Shown: positions 46,658 through 59,038 of the stretch, in pieces
Position numbering within the stretch: the stretch's first letter is position 1
How the letters are laid out: every line of letters begins with the position of its first letter
Source of the DNA: Antennarius striatus
Lineage: Eukaryota > Chordata > Actinopteri > Lophiiformes > Antennariidae
Length of the DNA: 64,000 bases
Assembly (NCBI RefSeq): GCF_040054535.1
Contig: NC_090789.1
Coordinates: 6,118,697 to 6,182,696, forward strand
Reading direction: 5' to 3'
Translations under genes and position numbers: made by a program
Notes under the pieces: model-generated
Seen by the model: only the letters and a program-made list of their open reading frames with translations
Database searches by the model: none
Told to the model about the DNA's origin: nothing

Positions 46658-48173
46658 AGAGGGGCACTGATCTCCTGGTAGCACACAGCAGAGTTAAAAA
46701 ATATGAACGGTAAAACAAATGAAACATAGCACCCTTAAAATACAGAGCAAAGTGCGGGTGAACTTTTCTCAGAAAATAAACACAGACATTAGTCAGCTGG
46801 CCGGAGGGGGCTGGGTTGAGCCAAGGCAAGGTGCTGACATGGGTGTGTGTGTTTTTAATGTGGCAGTGGAGAGGGGGAGCTAAGAGGTTTGAGTGGTTGG
46901 ATTAAGAGAAGGAGGGTAATTCCAAAAGGGGGAGTTGATGGCAAGCGGTTTGGCGGGTGGAGGAGATGTAGTGGAGGATGTAGGTCTGGAGAGAGTGTGT
47001 GGGAGGAGTGGGGGGAGGGGAGCGAGCAGATATATGATGTGGTATTGGGGTTTGTCCAACTTCAACATGCACGCACACAAGCATGAACCCTACATCAGCC
47101 CGTGTAAACACTCTGTGACTGATCGTTTGCTAGAGCGGCCAGCCAATCAGAAGGCAAAATGCAGAAAAAGGTGGAGCAAGCAAGCCGGAGTCCGGGCGTG
47201 GAGGGTGAAGGAAAAAAAGACTGAGAGAGTCAGAGTGACAGAGGTCAGGAGTTAAACTCATCTCCCTTACACCCCTTCTTTCCCTCTGCCTCCCCCCTTC
47301 TCAAACTACCTACAAAGACTGATTAAGTACAGCATCCTCACTGTTGTGAGAGGTTTGCAATCATATCTGCCTTACATATATTACCATGTGTATGACTTCG
47401 TCACTCCAGCTGTGTTGCTCACTTCTAGTTATTTTCCGAAGAAAAGGGGAGGGAAGGTCGCTCTATTTCTACGTTCGATCACAGAGGAACAGCCAGGCGA
47501 GAGGGAATAATGAAGACGAGAGGAGATGTGGTCAAGGGAAGAGAAAGAAGCTGAGAAATGAGAGAGACGTGTCCAGTTTCAGATTTACAGTGGTGGTGGG
47601 AGAGATCTGGCTGTGTTCTTACTGCACACTCAGGACTGAAGCAGAGGAGGAGTAGGGAGACAGATTTACAGGGTGAGAACAGCTCTGGCTGTTTTGGAGC
47701 AGCACACTGCACACATACTGGCCTCTGGGGATCTCAGGGCTTAAAAAACTACTACATGACGACTCTGTCAGCATTCGAACACAGTCCTCACATATTAAAT
47801 ATTTTTTTCCACACTCAATCATGGGATATTAGTCAAATCATGCTTCACAACACGCATCACTTGAAGTGTGTTCTTCTCAAGCTGCCTGCTCAGCTTTTAC
47901 TGTATTTAACCCTTGGGGACTGATTGGTACCAAAAGTGACATTTTTGTTGTTTTTATGTTTTTCTTTCCCAATAAATCAGTCAATTAAAAGGCTAAATAT
48001 ATTAAATTTTGCCAGTCATTTTCTTTCAACTTTATTTTCTAAATTCCTTAATGCCTGTCATTGGAAGTGTATAGAATAGTAGATTGTCACCGTGTACACA
48101 CAGGAACCAATTGGTACAAAAATGGTCTCATTGACTCCCATTATAACCACATATTTTTCATATGCTATAGGCA

Positions 48174-48236
48174 TATATATATATATAATATATTAATATA
48201 TTATATATGCATATTATATATATTACTATATACAAT
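48174..48236. repeat. AT-rich palindromic low-complexity tract
   Basis: Runs of TATATA with ATTAATATATTATATATG inside the piggyBac element. Confidence 0.85.
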
Positions 48237-48509
48237 AATGCTGCCATGTTATAATGCAACATGATCTTCATTGTCTGCAGCAAGCCACTGTCCCCACATT
48301 GACCCCACAGCCCAGACACAGTCTGTGTTTACTCCTCCTGTTTACTCCTCCTTCTTCTTATTTTCGTTCCTTCATTCACAACAACTACCTTCATGAAAGG
48401 TAGTTGGTGTGACAGAAGGACATGAAAAAGGACATGATTTGTTTTGCAGGTCTGTGTTTACACACCTGCAAAAATATGTATTTCCATTCATCCAATAGGT
48501 GAGCGGAGG

Positions 48510-48548
48510 CTTCTTTTGATCCAGCAAAATTTGCTGGATCAAAAGAAG
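48510..48548. repeat. Perfect hairpin, 19-nt arms
   Basis: Left arm CTTCTTTTGATCCAGCAAA, one central base, then its exact complement. Located just before the transposase-like coding part. Confidence 0.9.
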
Positions 48549-48554
48549 TCACTG

Positions 48555-49680
48555 TAGATAAATGGTCGCTTTTAGGGGCCGTTGTTCATTCAAACAATAC
48601 ATGCCTTCCAAACCAGCCAAGTACGGACTCAAAATCTGGGCTTTGTGTGATGTCCAGACCTCTTACGCGTGGAGGCTCCAGGTTTATACGGGGAGGTCTG
48701 CGTCAGCTCCGGTGGAGCGCAACCAAGGAATGCGTGTGGCACTGGAGCTCACTGAATCGCCCCAGGGCCACACGCTGACCACGGACAATTTTTTTTTACA
48801 TCTTTTCCGCTGGCTGGGGGGGGCTGGCTGTGCTCCCCCCGCAGCTCTTAGACAGTAAACAGCGGCAAGTGCAGTCATCGTTGTTCGGATTCACGCATGA
48901 AGACAGCGATCGTGTCATATGTCGTCCCCCCCAAAAAAAACCCAAAACAAAACAAACGTGCTTCTCCTGAGCACAAAACACCGGGAACCAGAGGTCCAGG
49001 AATCGGGGAAAAAACCCCCACAAATAATAATGGACTATAATCGCTGCAAAGGAGCCGTCGACCACCTGGACCAGGTATTTACGCATCACTTATTTATTTC
49101 ACTTACTGGTATTTATTTACTGTTACTCACTACGTTTGATTGTGCGATATAGCAATAGCCTATGCACTTTATTTCGTTGAATATTTTTCTATTTATCAAG
49201 AGGGATGTGTGAAATTGTATGCATATCATTCGTGTAATTTGTTTTTCTTCCGCAGGCTTGTGGCACCTACTCCTGCAGCCGGCAAACGCGCCGCTGGCCC
49301 AGGTGTCTTTTTTATCACATGGTCCATGTTTCCTGCTACAACGCCTTCCGTCTTTTCTTGTCTGTGTACCCCGGCTGGAACAGCTCTCGGTCCACGAAAC
49401 GCCACCTTTTTTTGGAGCAGCTCGGCGCAGCGCTCGTCACCCCAGCAATGGAGAACCGACCGCGGATGCCTAGAGCACCGTTTTCGGCGAGCCTGGTCCG
49501 TGAAGTCCAGGGCCGGGCCAATCAAGAGGAAGATGGGGCAGGGGAGGAGCCACAGCCGGTCCCGGCCAAATCACGTAAGACTCGCATATGCTGTGCGCTG
49601 ATCAGAAGGGAGTGTGGAGCCAGTGCGCAAAGTGTGACGCACATGCATGCAAGAGGCAAACAAGATTATCTGTGAGTCGT
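48555..49680 (+). pseudogene. piggyBac transposase with an apparent intron
   Basis: Recognisable pieces in order: FRGRCSFKQYMPSKPAKYGL and KIWALCDVQTSYAWRLQVYT (48562-48700), ERNQGMRVALELTESPQGHT with TTDNFF (to about 48793), a damaged or deleted middle, NVLLLSTKHRE and IIMDYNRCKGAVDHLDQ (to 49074). After a 181-bp gap with GTATTT donor and TTCTTCCGCAG acceptor (49075-49255) comes ACGTYSCSRQTRRWPRCLFY, continuing in phase to FLEQLGAAL. The C-terminal cysteine cluster (SQCAKCDAHACK near 49650) is in another frame. The N-terminal part with the first catalytic Asp is missing, so it is a pseudogene. Confidence 0.85.
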
Positions 49681-49714
49681 GTTTCAAGTGCCAGTAAACA
49701 TTCATTCTCACACA

Positions 49715-49779
<65 letters not shown>
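49715..49779. repeat. (CA)n microsatellite
   Basis: GCAC and CA units inside the piggyBac element. Confidence 0.95.
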
Positions 49780-49984
49780 CAACAACAACAAAACATACCA
49801 TACCACGGCATACACTGCACAAATATTGTTCTTATGTTTGAAATTTAATGAATGTTGAAATGTTTATATGTATAATAAAATATATAGTTGTACGAAGGTC
49901 TCATTTTTGTTTGTCTGCACCGGACACGTTGCCATGGCGAGGCGCATACAATTTCATGACATGATCCGTTTTGGACCATTAGCC

Positions 49985-51040
49985 AATGTGTTCATTAACT
50001 TTAAAATTCTCTTTGTACCAAAAACTAATTATGCATTAAAGTTAATATTGTTACCAATTACTGGCATGGTCAAGGTTGTAATATCTTTAGCCGAAATATT
50101 TAATCATATGCAAATTTTTCTAAATATTCCATATTTTGTGTTTTTCCCATTGGAAGAAAAAGAGGGTTGTCATGGCAAATTCCATATAGACATATATAAT
50201 AATAAAAAAAACTTTATATCTATGAATAGGGCTGAAGTAATGGAAAAGATCAGATACACTGAAAGAAAAAAATATTTCTGTATGGCATGTTTTTTTTAGA
50301 CTTTTATGAAATGTCAATTTTTTGTCTCTTTGGTTAAAGTGTTTAGAAAAGCCAAAATTCTCATTGTACCAAAAACTAATAATGCATTAAAGTTAATAAT
50401 CCTACCAATTGTTGGTATGGTCAAGGTTGTAATATCTTTATCAGAAGTATTTAACTGTCCACTAACTTTTGGAAATATTCCACATTTTGTGTTTTTCCCA
50501 TTGGAAGAAAAAGAGGGTTGTAATGGCAAATTCCATATAGACATATATAATAATGGAAAAACTTTATATCTATGGATAGGGCTGGAGTAATGGAAAAGAT
50601 TGGTGCGTTGAAAGAAAAAAATATATGTCTGTATTACAATTTTTTTGAAGACTTTTATGAAATGTCAATTTTTTGTCTCTTTGGTTAAAGTGTTCAGAAA
50701 AGTTAAAATTCTCATTGTACCAAAAACTAATGATGCATTAAAGTTAATAATCCTACCAATTATTGGTATGGTCAAGGTTGTAATATCTTTAGCAGAAGTA
50801 TTTAACTGTGCACTAACTTCTGGAAATATTCCACATTTCGTGTTTTTCCCATTGGAAGAAAAAAAGGTTATAATGGCAAATTCCATATAGACATATAAAA
50901 TAATAAATACAACTTTATATCTATGGATAGGGCTGAAGTAATGTAAAAGATTGGTGCATTGAAAGAAAAAAATATATTTCTGTATTACAATTTTTTTTAA
51001 CACTTTTATAAAATGTCAATTTTTTGTCTCTTTGGCTAAG
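49985..51040. repeat. Three tandem 351-bp repeats
   Basis: Matching bases recur at exactly 351-bp spacing (for example the block AAAATTCTCWTTGTACCAAA at 50003, 50354 and 50705). Units diverge by scattered substitutions, and each keeps a partly open frame containing VPKTN, GMVKVVISL and FVFFPLEE. They form the 3' subterminal part of the piggyBac element. Confidence 0.92.
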
Positions 51041-51840
51041 GTGTAGAGCCATTTTAATCGGTACCTAAGGGTTAAAAGATAAATGGACTGAATATCCCAG
51101 AGAGGTTAGTGTCAAGATGCTCTGTTGAGGTATGTGTTGTCAGACAATACAAGAGTAATTTGTCTTAAGTGCTTTGAAATATTACAGGTCTATTTTCAGC
51201 AGATTCATTCAATACAAATAGTAAAATTAAGAGTTTGGGGTGTTTTTTTTATCATCTAAATATGCAGTTTTTAAGCAGCTATTGTTTGACTCAGCATGAA
51301 ACTTTGTATAGATTAATACTCAAAAGATGAAACCTCTACCCTTACTTATTTTCATCCTGTTGGCCTGAGGTAGCATTTAGTTACAGTCTCACAGAGCTGC
51401 TGGACTGACAGCAGGGCAGTAAATTATTAGTACACCGTGTACATCCATCCATTTTCTATATAACTGTTTAATATGGAGCCAATCCCAGATGACATCAGGC
51501 AAAAAAATAGGTTACACCTTAAAAGATTCCCCACATATAGAACAAGTTCCACTCACATTTACACCTTGGGAAAACTTAATCACTAATCCAACCATGATAG
51601 ATGTCTGTATGGAGCAACAGGCTCCATGCAAACAGAAGCAGGATGTATCTGCCCTACTGTTCCATCCTATAAAGTCCTAAACTTGTACAAAGATGAAGAA
51701 AATCCACTGACTTTAATGGAACATATAGATTTTTTTGGTAAAATTTCTGTTCCACTCTCAGGTTTATCTGTCAGACTATCCCAGATTACACCACAAAATA
51801 TCATTAATTTAGCTCTATGTGACCAATATGGACCCTTACG

Positions 51841-51981
<141 letters not shown>

Positions 51982-53101
51982 ACGCGCGCCTCTTTTGGGG
52001 TTTCAGTTCTTATTTAAGACCAATATTTACCCACCAGCCCCAGGGTGAGATTACCTCATATTCTCCTGCCCAGCTGTGCTTTCTCAGCGTTTCCAGGACA
52101 ACCAGCAGAATGACCCATCATGTTTATCCTCCTGCCCACAAAACAGAGAGGATGAAAAAGCATCATCAGAGTGGGATAGACAAGAATCACTCGGGATGGA
52201 GAGAAAACACAAACACTCGGTCAACGATACACCACACTTGTGTAGATGAATATTAAACTTTAGATCTCCTTACACGAAGGCGCCGAGTTACTGTTTGTAT
52301 GTTATTGAAGTAACTGGTATCAAAGCTGCTGCTGAAAGTCCCTTTAACAACAACACATGAAAAATGTCTCAATTATTTAATATTTTTGTTCAGTAGAAAA
52401 TAGATCTTTGTATTAACTTGCAGTGAAAAAAATCATTTTACCTGAACAAATTTAATATATAAAAGGAGATTATGAAGACTTATGTTATTGTCTAAAGTTG
52501 TTTTTCACTATATTTGTCTGAAATAAAGCGTTAAAACAATAAATGATTGCTTGACAAGACTTACAGTATAAACCCACTTGACCACATTATTAGGATGTTG
52601 AAAATTGCATATACAGTACTCATTTGAAAATTTTGTAATTCAAACTCAGGATATATTGTGATGTCTTATCGGTCGATTTTGGCTGTTTTGTAAAAGATTT
52701 GCAGTTGTTAATAATAGCATACCTACCCTAAATGACATTGTATGACTAACCACTTTACAATAAGCTGTAAACCATTTAATAATTTAATAGAATTGAATAG
52801 ACAAGCAGTAGGGGAATAAAGGCAGTGGCTCTAGCAGTAGTCCCTGCCATGGGAACCGACAGTTATTTGCTTTAATTTGCAACAGAAAAGCATGTGTTGT
52901 ATGGTGACTGTTAGGGAATGTTCTATTTGGTTTTCTCCCCGCCTGTTTAAGTGATAAAAGTGTCATTATTTAGCCTCTGAGGCAGAGACTGCAAACAAGA
53001 CTGCATGACCCTCTGTCAAGAGCCTCCGTTCTTCAGAAGCTCATTAAGGGCCTCTAGGACACTGCATCAATTGGAGGGTCTCTCCAGCTTCCTCTTGGCC
53101 T

Positions 53102-53109
53102 TTTTAAAA
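53102..53109 (+). promoter_or_regulatory. TATA-like box upstream of ferd3l
   Basis: TTTTAAAAG at about 53102-53110, some 400 bp before the start codon, in GC-mixed sequence. It is the only good TATA-like element nearby, so it is a candidate core promoter. Confidence 0.35.
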
Positions 53110-53501
53110 GCTCCTCTCCTCAGATTCAACCCACTCACCGGTCGACTAGCGCTAGAAATTGACTCCATTTAGAACTAAAGTGGGCATGAAAGATGCCGAA
53201 CTGTGAGGAGGCATAGGCGACTTATTAAAACAGCAGGGAAGGACTTTGGACTTCAGCCAAATAGGATGTCACCCTGATGCGCGCTGACCGGACCCGGAGA
53301 CGTTTAGGTATTAGTTGTGGAGATGCTCTCCTGCTTCGGTCTGTGTACCTGGAGATTTATTTTAGACAGCAATGGACGCTTTGACTGGAATCTACTCTTG
53401 CGCTTGAGTGACGAGGAGACTGCTGCGTTTTGGGACTGAATGTGTGGATGCAAGGCCTTTTGTGGGACGCAAAGTTACTGTATTTTGTCAGTGAAGTAAA
53501 T

Positions 53502-53915
53502 ATGATGGAGTTTCGTCAAAGATGCACCATGGAGCCAAAACAGCAGGTGGATAATGACCCAATCGGTCCCAGCAAGCACATGTGGCTGAATGACGCGCCA
53601 TGGAGCGGGAACCTGGAAATCGGCGTGCGTAATGAGCTTCTGGTGACGGGCGCCCCGAGGTTCTGCAGTCGCGGGTTGCACAGACATCCCAACAAACCCA
53701 AACGGAGGAGGATCATCAATGTAGTCCAGAGACAGGCGGCGAACGTGCGGGAAAGGAGGCGAATGTTTAGCCTGAATGAGGCGTTTGACGAACTGAGGAG
53801 AAAAGTTCCCACATTCGCCTATGAAAAGAGGCTGTCCCGAATCGACACACTCCGCCTGGCCATCGTCTACATCTCCTTCATGACCGACTTGCTGGAGCAA
53901 AATAGTCAAAGATGA
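53502..53915 (+). CDS. ferd3l: Fer3-like bHLH transcription factor
   Basis: A nuclear bHLH factor (also Nato3) that in vertebrates acts in floor plate and ventral midbrain progenitors, binding E-boxes with E proteins. One exon, 137 residues. The bHLH lies at about 77-130: basic part [20 protein letters not shown], then [20 protein letters not shown] and [13 protein letters not shown], as in FERD3L. An upstream basic patch NKPKRRR (64-70) may serve nuclear import. The start was placed at 53502 (tandem ATGs at 53502 and 53505); 53529 is another possibility, and the frame is open upstream to 53430. It sits next to twist1 on the same strand, as in other vertebrates. Confidence 0.94.
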   Translation: MMEFRQRCTMEPKQQVDNDPIGPSKHMWLNDAPWSGNLEIGVRNELLVTGAPRFCSRGLHRHPNKPKRRRIINVVQRQAANVRERRRMFSLNEAFDELRRKVPTFAYEKRLSRIDTLRLAIVYISFMTDLLEQNSQR

Positions 53916-55780
53916 ATTTGTGCGTCTACAGGAGTTGGAATAGACCGAGAGGAACAGTGAGCCTAGATATGTGTGATTTTTTTTATTTATCCAAAATGTG
54001 ATGGGGTCAGTCTTAGTGCAAACCTTTGAAGACAAATTTACTTTGATAAAATTGTAGAGGTGACAACATAAAATTAAGATAAGATTAGATATTTACTTTA
54101 GTCATCCCGACTAAAGTCGGAGGTGTGTGTGGGTGTGTGTGTCTGGGGGGGTAATATACAGGTTGCATAAATAATTAGATTTAAACGAACTGTGAAAACC
54201 TCTTCAAAATATTTCATATATGACTTAGCCTTAAATAAATACGTGCATTATATCATGTTTTCTTTGCTCTGCATCACAACTACAAAAAAGGAAGGAAATA
54301 TATTATTTTATTTAGACACTTTAGGCCTATGTGTAGGAATGTGTCCGTCAATGCCTCTGGTTTTGTCACATTTTGAATATTTAAATGTTAAACAAGACGC
54401 TTGAATTAGTGACATTTGTAAAACTTCCGCTAAAACAGGCCGCCAAGAAATGTAGAGATCAAGAACTCAGGTGTGTTATTTCAGTACCCTGGAGAGCGAC
54501 CTGATGCTGACAACGAACAGGTGAGGGTCAAGAGGGATTTAAAACAGTTTTCTCTATGGAAAAACAAAACGTCTTATCAACTGATTCACAGTTCAGCATA
54601 TCTGATCAAAGCTGGGTATCTCGCACTAAGGTGTGAATTGGTTTAGAGATATGATTAAAGAAACCAGGCCAGCTCCAGAGGCAGATCGAGCCCCCTCCCC
54701 AAAAATGCAGTTTAAGTAGCACCGAAAAACAGAGTTATTTGGTGCAGGGTGATCCAGGCCCCAAAGGCCCCTGAGGCGGTTCGTGTTTAATGAAGAAAAA
54801 AGTTTAACGTGACCCCCCACGTGTGTCATTTTTTCATTAGTGGTGGTGAGGCCTCCCTTTGGATAATTTACACGATAGACCACCTCTGAAAGTTGCCAGA
54901 TCTGGTTCCACCCCAATGGAGGGAGCTGCTTGATTTCATATTATGTCGTGGTGGGCCTCATAGCCGGGTGGTCATTTGGACTCCCCACCCCCCACCCCCC
55001 CTCTCTTCCTCTCTCTCTTCTTCGTCCATCTTCATCACCTCCAATGTTTGCGTTACTCTCCAGCGGTACAGCGCATTTAGCGACCCCGCTGTGCGCACGG
55101 ATCCGCCCCGAGAGCTCCCTGCGACGGCTCGTCTTTTAAACCTGAGCCGCGGTATCCAGATCCCTGCGGGAGTCAGATCCATTTAAGCGCATACCTCGAC
55201 GCTGAGCAGCTGACGGGAAAATAAACACCACAGTTTCTGCTTACGAGCAGAGGCCTCCTGCTGTGACAACCTCCTGTGTTTCAGTAGGCCTGATTTTTTT
55301 TTTTTCATCGCCACAACTCCAACCTCACAGACCTGTATCTGGGAGACTTGAGACAACAGGCTTGTCTGTGTGTGTGTGTGGGGGGGGTTATTTAATTTTC
55401 TCAGTGTCTTTGATTCATTCGTGACAGGGATTAATTCATAGATAATTAATGGACAGTAACTCACAGCAGCAACCTCTAAAAGGAAATACAAATATTCAAA
55501 CGGAGTCAAAATTATGTGCACACAATTTAAAACAGACAATAAATCCAAAGACGAAAGAAAATGCAGCAGGAAGCGCACGGTGCAGGCGCAGTGATAGTCT
55601 GATTTGAAGAAGGGAATAACGTCTGAGGCGGGATAGATCCCTCTTGTCAACTCCTCACCTTCACTAACACCGCGCCCCAACCCTGTCATAATCTTGTGTA
55701 AGGGAGGCCGCATGTCTTAAACACCATTCCTGATATTAGCTTGAACTCTCCCTCTCCTGGAGTATTATGTTACACCCCTC
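53916..55780. other. ferd3l-twist1 intergenic interval
   Basis: No further coding exon recognised. Contains short GT runs (54121-54145, 55366-55380) and a GC-rich stretch 54960-55190 with CCGCGG and GGATCC-like motifs that may be part of the distal twist1 promoter. Confidence 0.4.
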
Positions 55781-55785
55781 CTCAC

Positions 55786-55834
55786 CCAATCACAGCGCTC
55801 CCCAAAATCCTCCTTGCGCGCTCCCCGCTATAAG
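55786..55834 (+). promoter_or_regulatory. twist1 core promoter (CCAAT and TATA boxes)
   Basis: CCAAT at 55786-55790 (CACCCAATCACAG) and TATAAG at 55829-55834, about 40 bp apart and 180 bp before the start codon. Transcription would start near 55860. Spacing and order are typical of a regulated TATA promoter. Confidence 0.65.
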
Positions 55835-56011
55835 AGCTCTGGTCAGCGCATTCTGGCAGACGCCTCTCCCTCCTTGTGGCGCACGATATTTACAGTCATA
55901 TCAGCCCACATTCTTCCAGGCCTGCGTGTTTGTGGACTCTCTGTTCCGTTGGTTGGGGTTCACGAGTTGTTAAGAGTCCAACAGAACACAGGAAAACTTT
56001 TGGAAAATACG

Positions 56012-56563
56012 ATGCGGGAAGAGGACTCCCCTCCGATGGACAGTGCGGGGAATAGTGAAGAAGAGACCGAACGTCTTCTGCCGCGGAGAGGCGCCAGGAA
56101 GAGGCGGCCGACAAGGCGGAGCGCGGAGGATGAAGAGGAGGAAAACGTGAATGATCCAAGTCCCGGGAAGAAGAAATCTAGAAAGAGCTGCAACGGAGGT
56201 GCGGGAGGCAGTGCGGGGAGCTGCGGGAGTGAAGGCAGCAGCAGCCCAGAGCCCTCCTTTGATGACCTGCAGACGCAGCGCGTAATGGCCAACATTCGCG
56301 AGCGGCAACGAACGCAGTCGCTCAACGAAGCGTTCACGTCGTTACGTAAGATTATTCCCACACTCCCATCAGACAAACTCAGCAAGATCCAGACGCTGAA
56401 GCTGGCGGCCAGGTACATCGACTTCCTGTATCAAGTTCTGCAGAGCGACGAGCTGGACGCGCGGGGAACCAGCTGCAGCTACGTGGCGCACGAACGCCTG
56501 AGCTACGCGTTCTCCGTCTGGAGGATGGGAGGTGCGTGGTCCCTGTCCACCACGTCCCACTAG
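56012..56563 (+). CDS. twist1: Twist family bHLH transcription factor 1
   Basis: A nuclear regulator of mesoderm, neural crest and skull development that dimerises with E proteins and binds CANNTG. 183 residues in one coding exon: acidic N-terminus, basic patches RKRRPTRR (29-36) and KKKSRK (53-58), a Gly/Ser-rich spacer, bHLH 89-143 ([40 protein letters not shown]), and the C-terminal Twist (WR) box [17 protein letters not shown]. The start at 56012 was chosen because it follows the TATA box and untranslated leader; the frame is open further upstream (to 55814). An intron lies in the 3' UTR (56594-56963). Small oddities: ANIRERQ in place of ANVRERQ, and GGAW in place of EGAW in the Twist box. 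Fish have more than one twist1 copy; which one this is cannot be settled here. Confidence 0.97.
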   Translation: MREEDSPPMDSAGNSEEETERLLPRRGARKRRPTRRSAEDEEEENVNDPSPGKKKSRKSCNGGAGGSAGSCGSEGSSSPEPSFDDLQTQRVMANIRERQRTQSLNEAFTSLRKIIPTLPSDKLSKIQTLKLAARYIDFLYQVLQSDELDARGTSCSYVAHERLSYAFSVWRMGGAWSLSTTSH

Positions 56564-56963
56564 CGAAGGGGCAGCTCCGGATGGTGCAGCGAGGTAAAAC
56601 CGAGCACCTTTTCACTTTATCCCGCAGCGGTGCCAACATGTTTTAGGCGCTGACATTACAGAAAATCAAAATATTGTATCATTGATGTATGTAAACTCTA
56701 ATAAATAAAGTCTGCAGTATTTTTTTCGTATAGTAAAAAATTACACACAATATTTGTGAGCATCAAATTCTTTTAAATTTCAAATGTGAATTTACCTCAT
56801 AAGACATGTCTTTTAGAGACATGTATTCTTATACCTCAACCCATAATTTAAAACCTATTTAAAAATTTCAATGTCAATTAAAGGCTATAAACGCTTTAAA
56901 AAAGATTTCATTCTGATTTCTACAGACTATACATTTCAGTGAATGTTTCTGTTTCTTCCATAG

Positions 56964-57350
56964 ACTGCGCAGAGTGAAGGAGTGGACCAGGCTGGCCCGT
57001 CGGATGGACTGGGACAGGCCGGACACCGCAGAGGCCGCGCCGGTGTCAGGCCTGGCTGAAAAGCGGGATTTTCATATTTCCCATTGTATGAACTGTAATA
57101 TTTGCAATGGGAGCACTTATGACAGACAGAACGGATATGAAGAAAACAGACCACTGCGACTATGAATGTTCTAAAAACAAAACGATCTCCGAGGAACTTC
57201 TGAAAAGACAAGAGGACAAATGTCAACTCGTTCTACACTCCCTGTGACATTCCCTGTGTTTCACAGCAAATTACGTTTTATGTATTTATTTTTCTACACA
57301 TGTTCCAAATTCCTTTCCCTCGCTTGAATAAAAGTTATTTATTTTTGGAA
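56964..57350 (+). other. twist1: twist1 3' UTR exon
   Basis: Acceptor TTTCTTCCATAG ends at 56963; the matching donor is GAG|GTAAAA at 56593/56594. AATAAA at 57327-57332 is a likely polyadenylation signal, and ATTTA-type motifs around 57277-57345 may lower mRNA stability. A 3' UTR intron is a known feature of Twist genes. Confidence 0.8.
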
Positions 57351-58900
57351 TTTCTCAGAATGCCGAGCAGATCTAGAGTCTGCACATTTTGTGTTGTAAA
57401 TATTTGGCAATATCTTGAATTAAAAAAGTGAAAGCATTATTCTTACCTATTAGTGGTCTGAATATTTACTTCAACCTATTTAGGTGCTGAATAAAAAAAA
57501 TATTAGCAGATCAGTTTTCACTAATGGCATTAGGGTAATTTTTTGACACAAAATTGGAATACCTGTATTTTTTGGAAACACTCATTCCCATAGTCTCAGC
57601 ACTTTAAGCCTAAATGAAAGTTTATTTTCACTGGTTGTTGCTTAATCCCCAGTTAACTAAACCTCAGCAGAGGGGGCAAAAGAAAACATCTCATACCCAC
57701 GACTTATTCTGGAGTGATTTCTTGAGCTCAGGGATCTGGGAAAGCCATAATTAGCTGGTGGTCTGTTTGAACAGGGTGAATGTGGAGCTGTGGGAGTCAT
57801 GCATGATATTCCCAGATGTCCTTCAAGACGCAGGTCAGCCTGCAGGTGCCTCAGCAGCTAGGAGGACTGGATGAAATAGGTGGATAGGGGTCATACTGCA
57901 ATTTCAATGCGGGCTAGGTTACATATAGAATTATGTTGAAGTAGAAAGTATTGGTGTCAAAACTGGCCGTTTATTAAAAAAAAATTCCCAAGATTCCATG
58001 TTTGAAAATACACAATACCAGACAAAATAAATGTAGGTGTAATTTTCAATGACTTGGATGTCAAGTGGGGATTGGGTGAGCACTGGAGAATTAAAATTAT
58101 AGCCTTACTTTTGTTAAACCTTACCATAAATGTCCCATTAAAGACTGTAGTGTCATTGTGAAATACTGTAAATTTCCTAAAGGGCTATTACATAACTGCT
58201 ACAGCAATGACATGTTGGACAACATTTAAAAATCCAGATGTGCATTTCATGCGCAAGATATTTCAGAATGCCTCACCTTAAAACAAAAAAACTCCTTTTG
58301 GCTCTGCTTTGTGCAAAAAAAAGAAAAAAAGCAGTGCTTCAAGGTGAGATTGTGGCATCCTGGAAGATGGAATGGGAAACTCTTTACAGATACCTGTATC
58401 TGTTATTAATTTTTAATCAATTTATATCAATATCTACTTTTTTTTCATTGTTTATTTTTGATCTGTTTCATCAGCATTAATTCATATATTTGACTTCTTG
58501 TCATTTTTGGTGTAGAAATACAATTATACATTAACTTGTATGAAATGATGCTGCTTGTCTGTAGTGGCATAAAATGGAAATTATTTTAGTTAGTAAATTT
58601 GATGAAAAACCTTTCTCTTCCGTGAAGGTAATTCTGTCTGGTCTCTGATATAAACAATTTCAAGACTAAATGTAAACAAAAAAAATTATATATTTAAGTC
58701 CATATTAACACCTCAGAGTGTATCCTGCACGTCTCCAGAGGTTTGTTGGGGGGACTTTTATGGCAACATCACTGTGTTTTTGCATCACGGGTTGCATGTG
58801 GAAGGTAAAGCCATCAGCTCTGACCTGAGGCCCTCGCCATCCACCGAGGGGAATCAATTCCCACCCTCAGATCACCGTGGCCGTGTTATCTTAAACTTGA
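57351..58900. other. Gene-free interval right of twist1
   Basis: No coding exon recognised. The stretch 57650-57860 is complex, with TAATTA, CAGGTG and a homeodomain-like context, and could be a regulatory element. Confidence 0.4.
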
Positions 58901-58943
58901 GGCTGTTGCTCTGACACGAAGGAATGTCACCTCTGAGGTTTCG

Positions 58944-58947
<4 letters not shown>

Positions 58948-59034
<87 letters not shown>
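58948..59034. repeat. (CA)n microsatellite
   Basis: About 43 CA units. Confidence 0.98.

Positions 59035-59038
<4 letters not shown>

Larger units (their letters stand above)
47910..51071 (+). mobile_element. Complete piggyBac-family element, decayed
   Basis: TTAA lies at 47906-47909 and 51072-51075, the piggyBac target duplication. Ends are CCCTTGGGGACTGATTGGTA and, inward from the right, CCCTTAGGTACCGATTAAAA. A broken transposase on plus occupies 48555-49680. A 39-bp palindrome (48510-48548) precedes it, and a 351-bp sequence repeated three times (about 49985-51040) follows it. Length is 3162 bp. No function is expected. Confidence 0.88.

Noticed and set aside
46880-47255. Overlapping small open frames in GA-rich DNA
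   Set aside because: Composition-driven, with no motif, splice context or similarity that I recognise.
55960-56639. Minus-strand frames opposite twist1
   Set aside because: High GC content leaves several frames open; only the plus frame shows bHLH and Twist box motifs.
57660-57690. CTCF-like CAGCAGAGGGGGCAAA
   Set aside because: The spacing is off by one base in the G-rich core, so the match to the consensus is weak.
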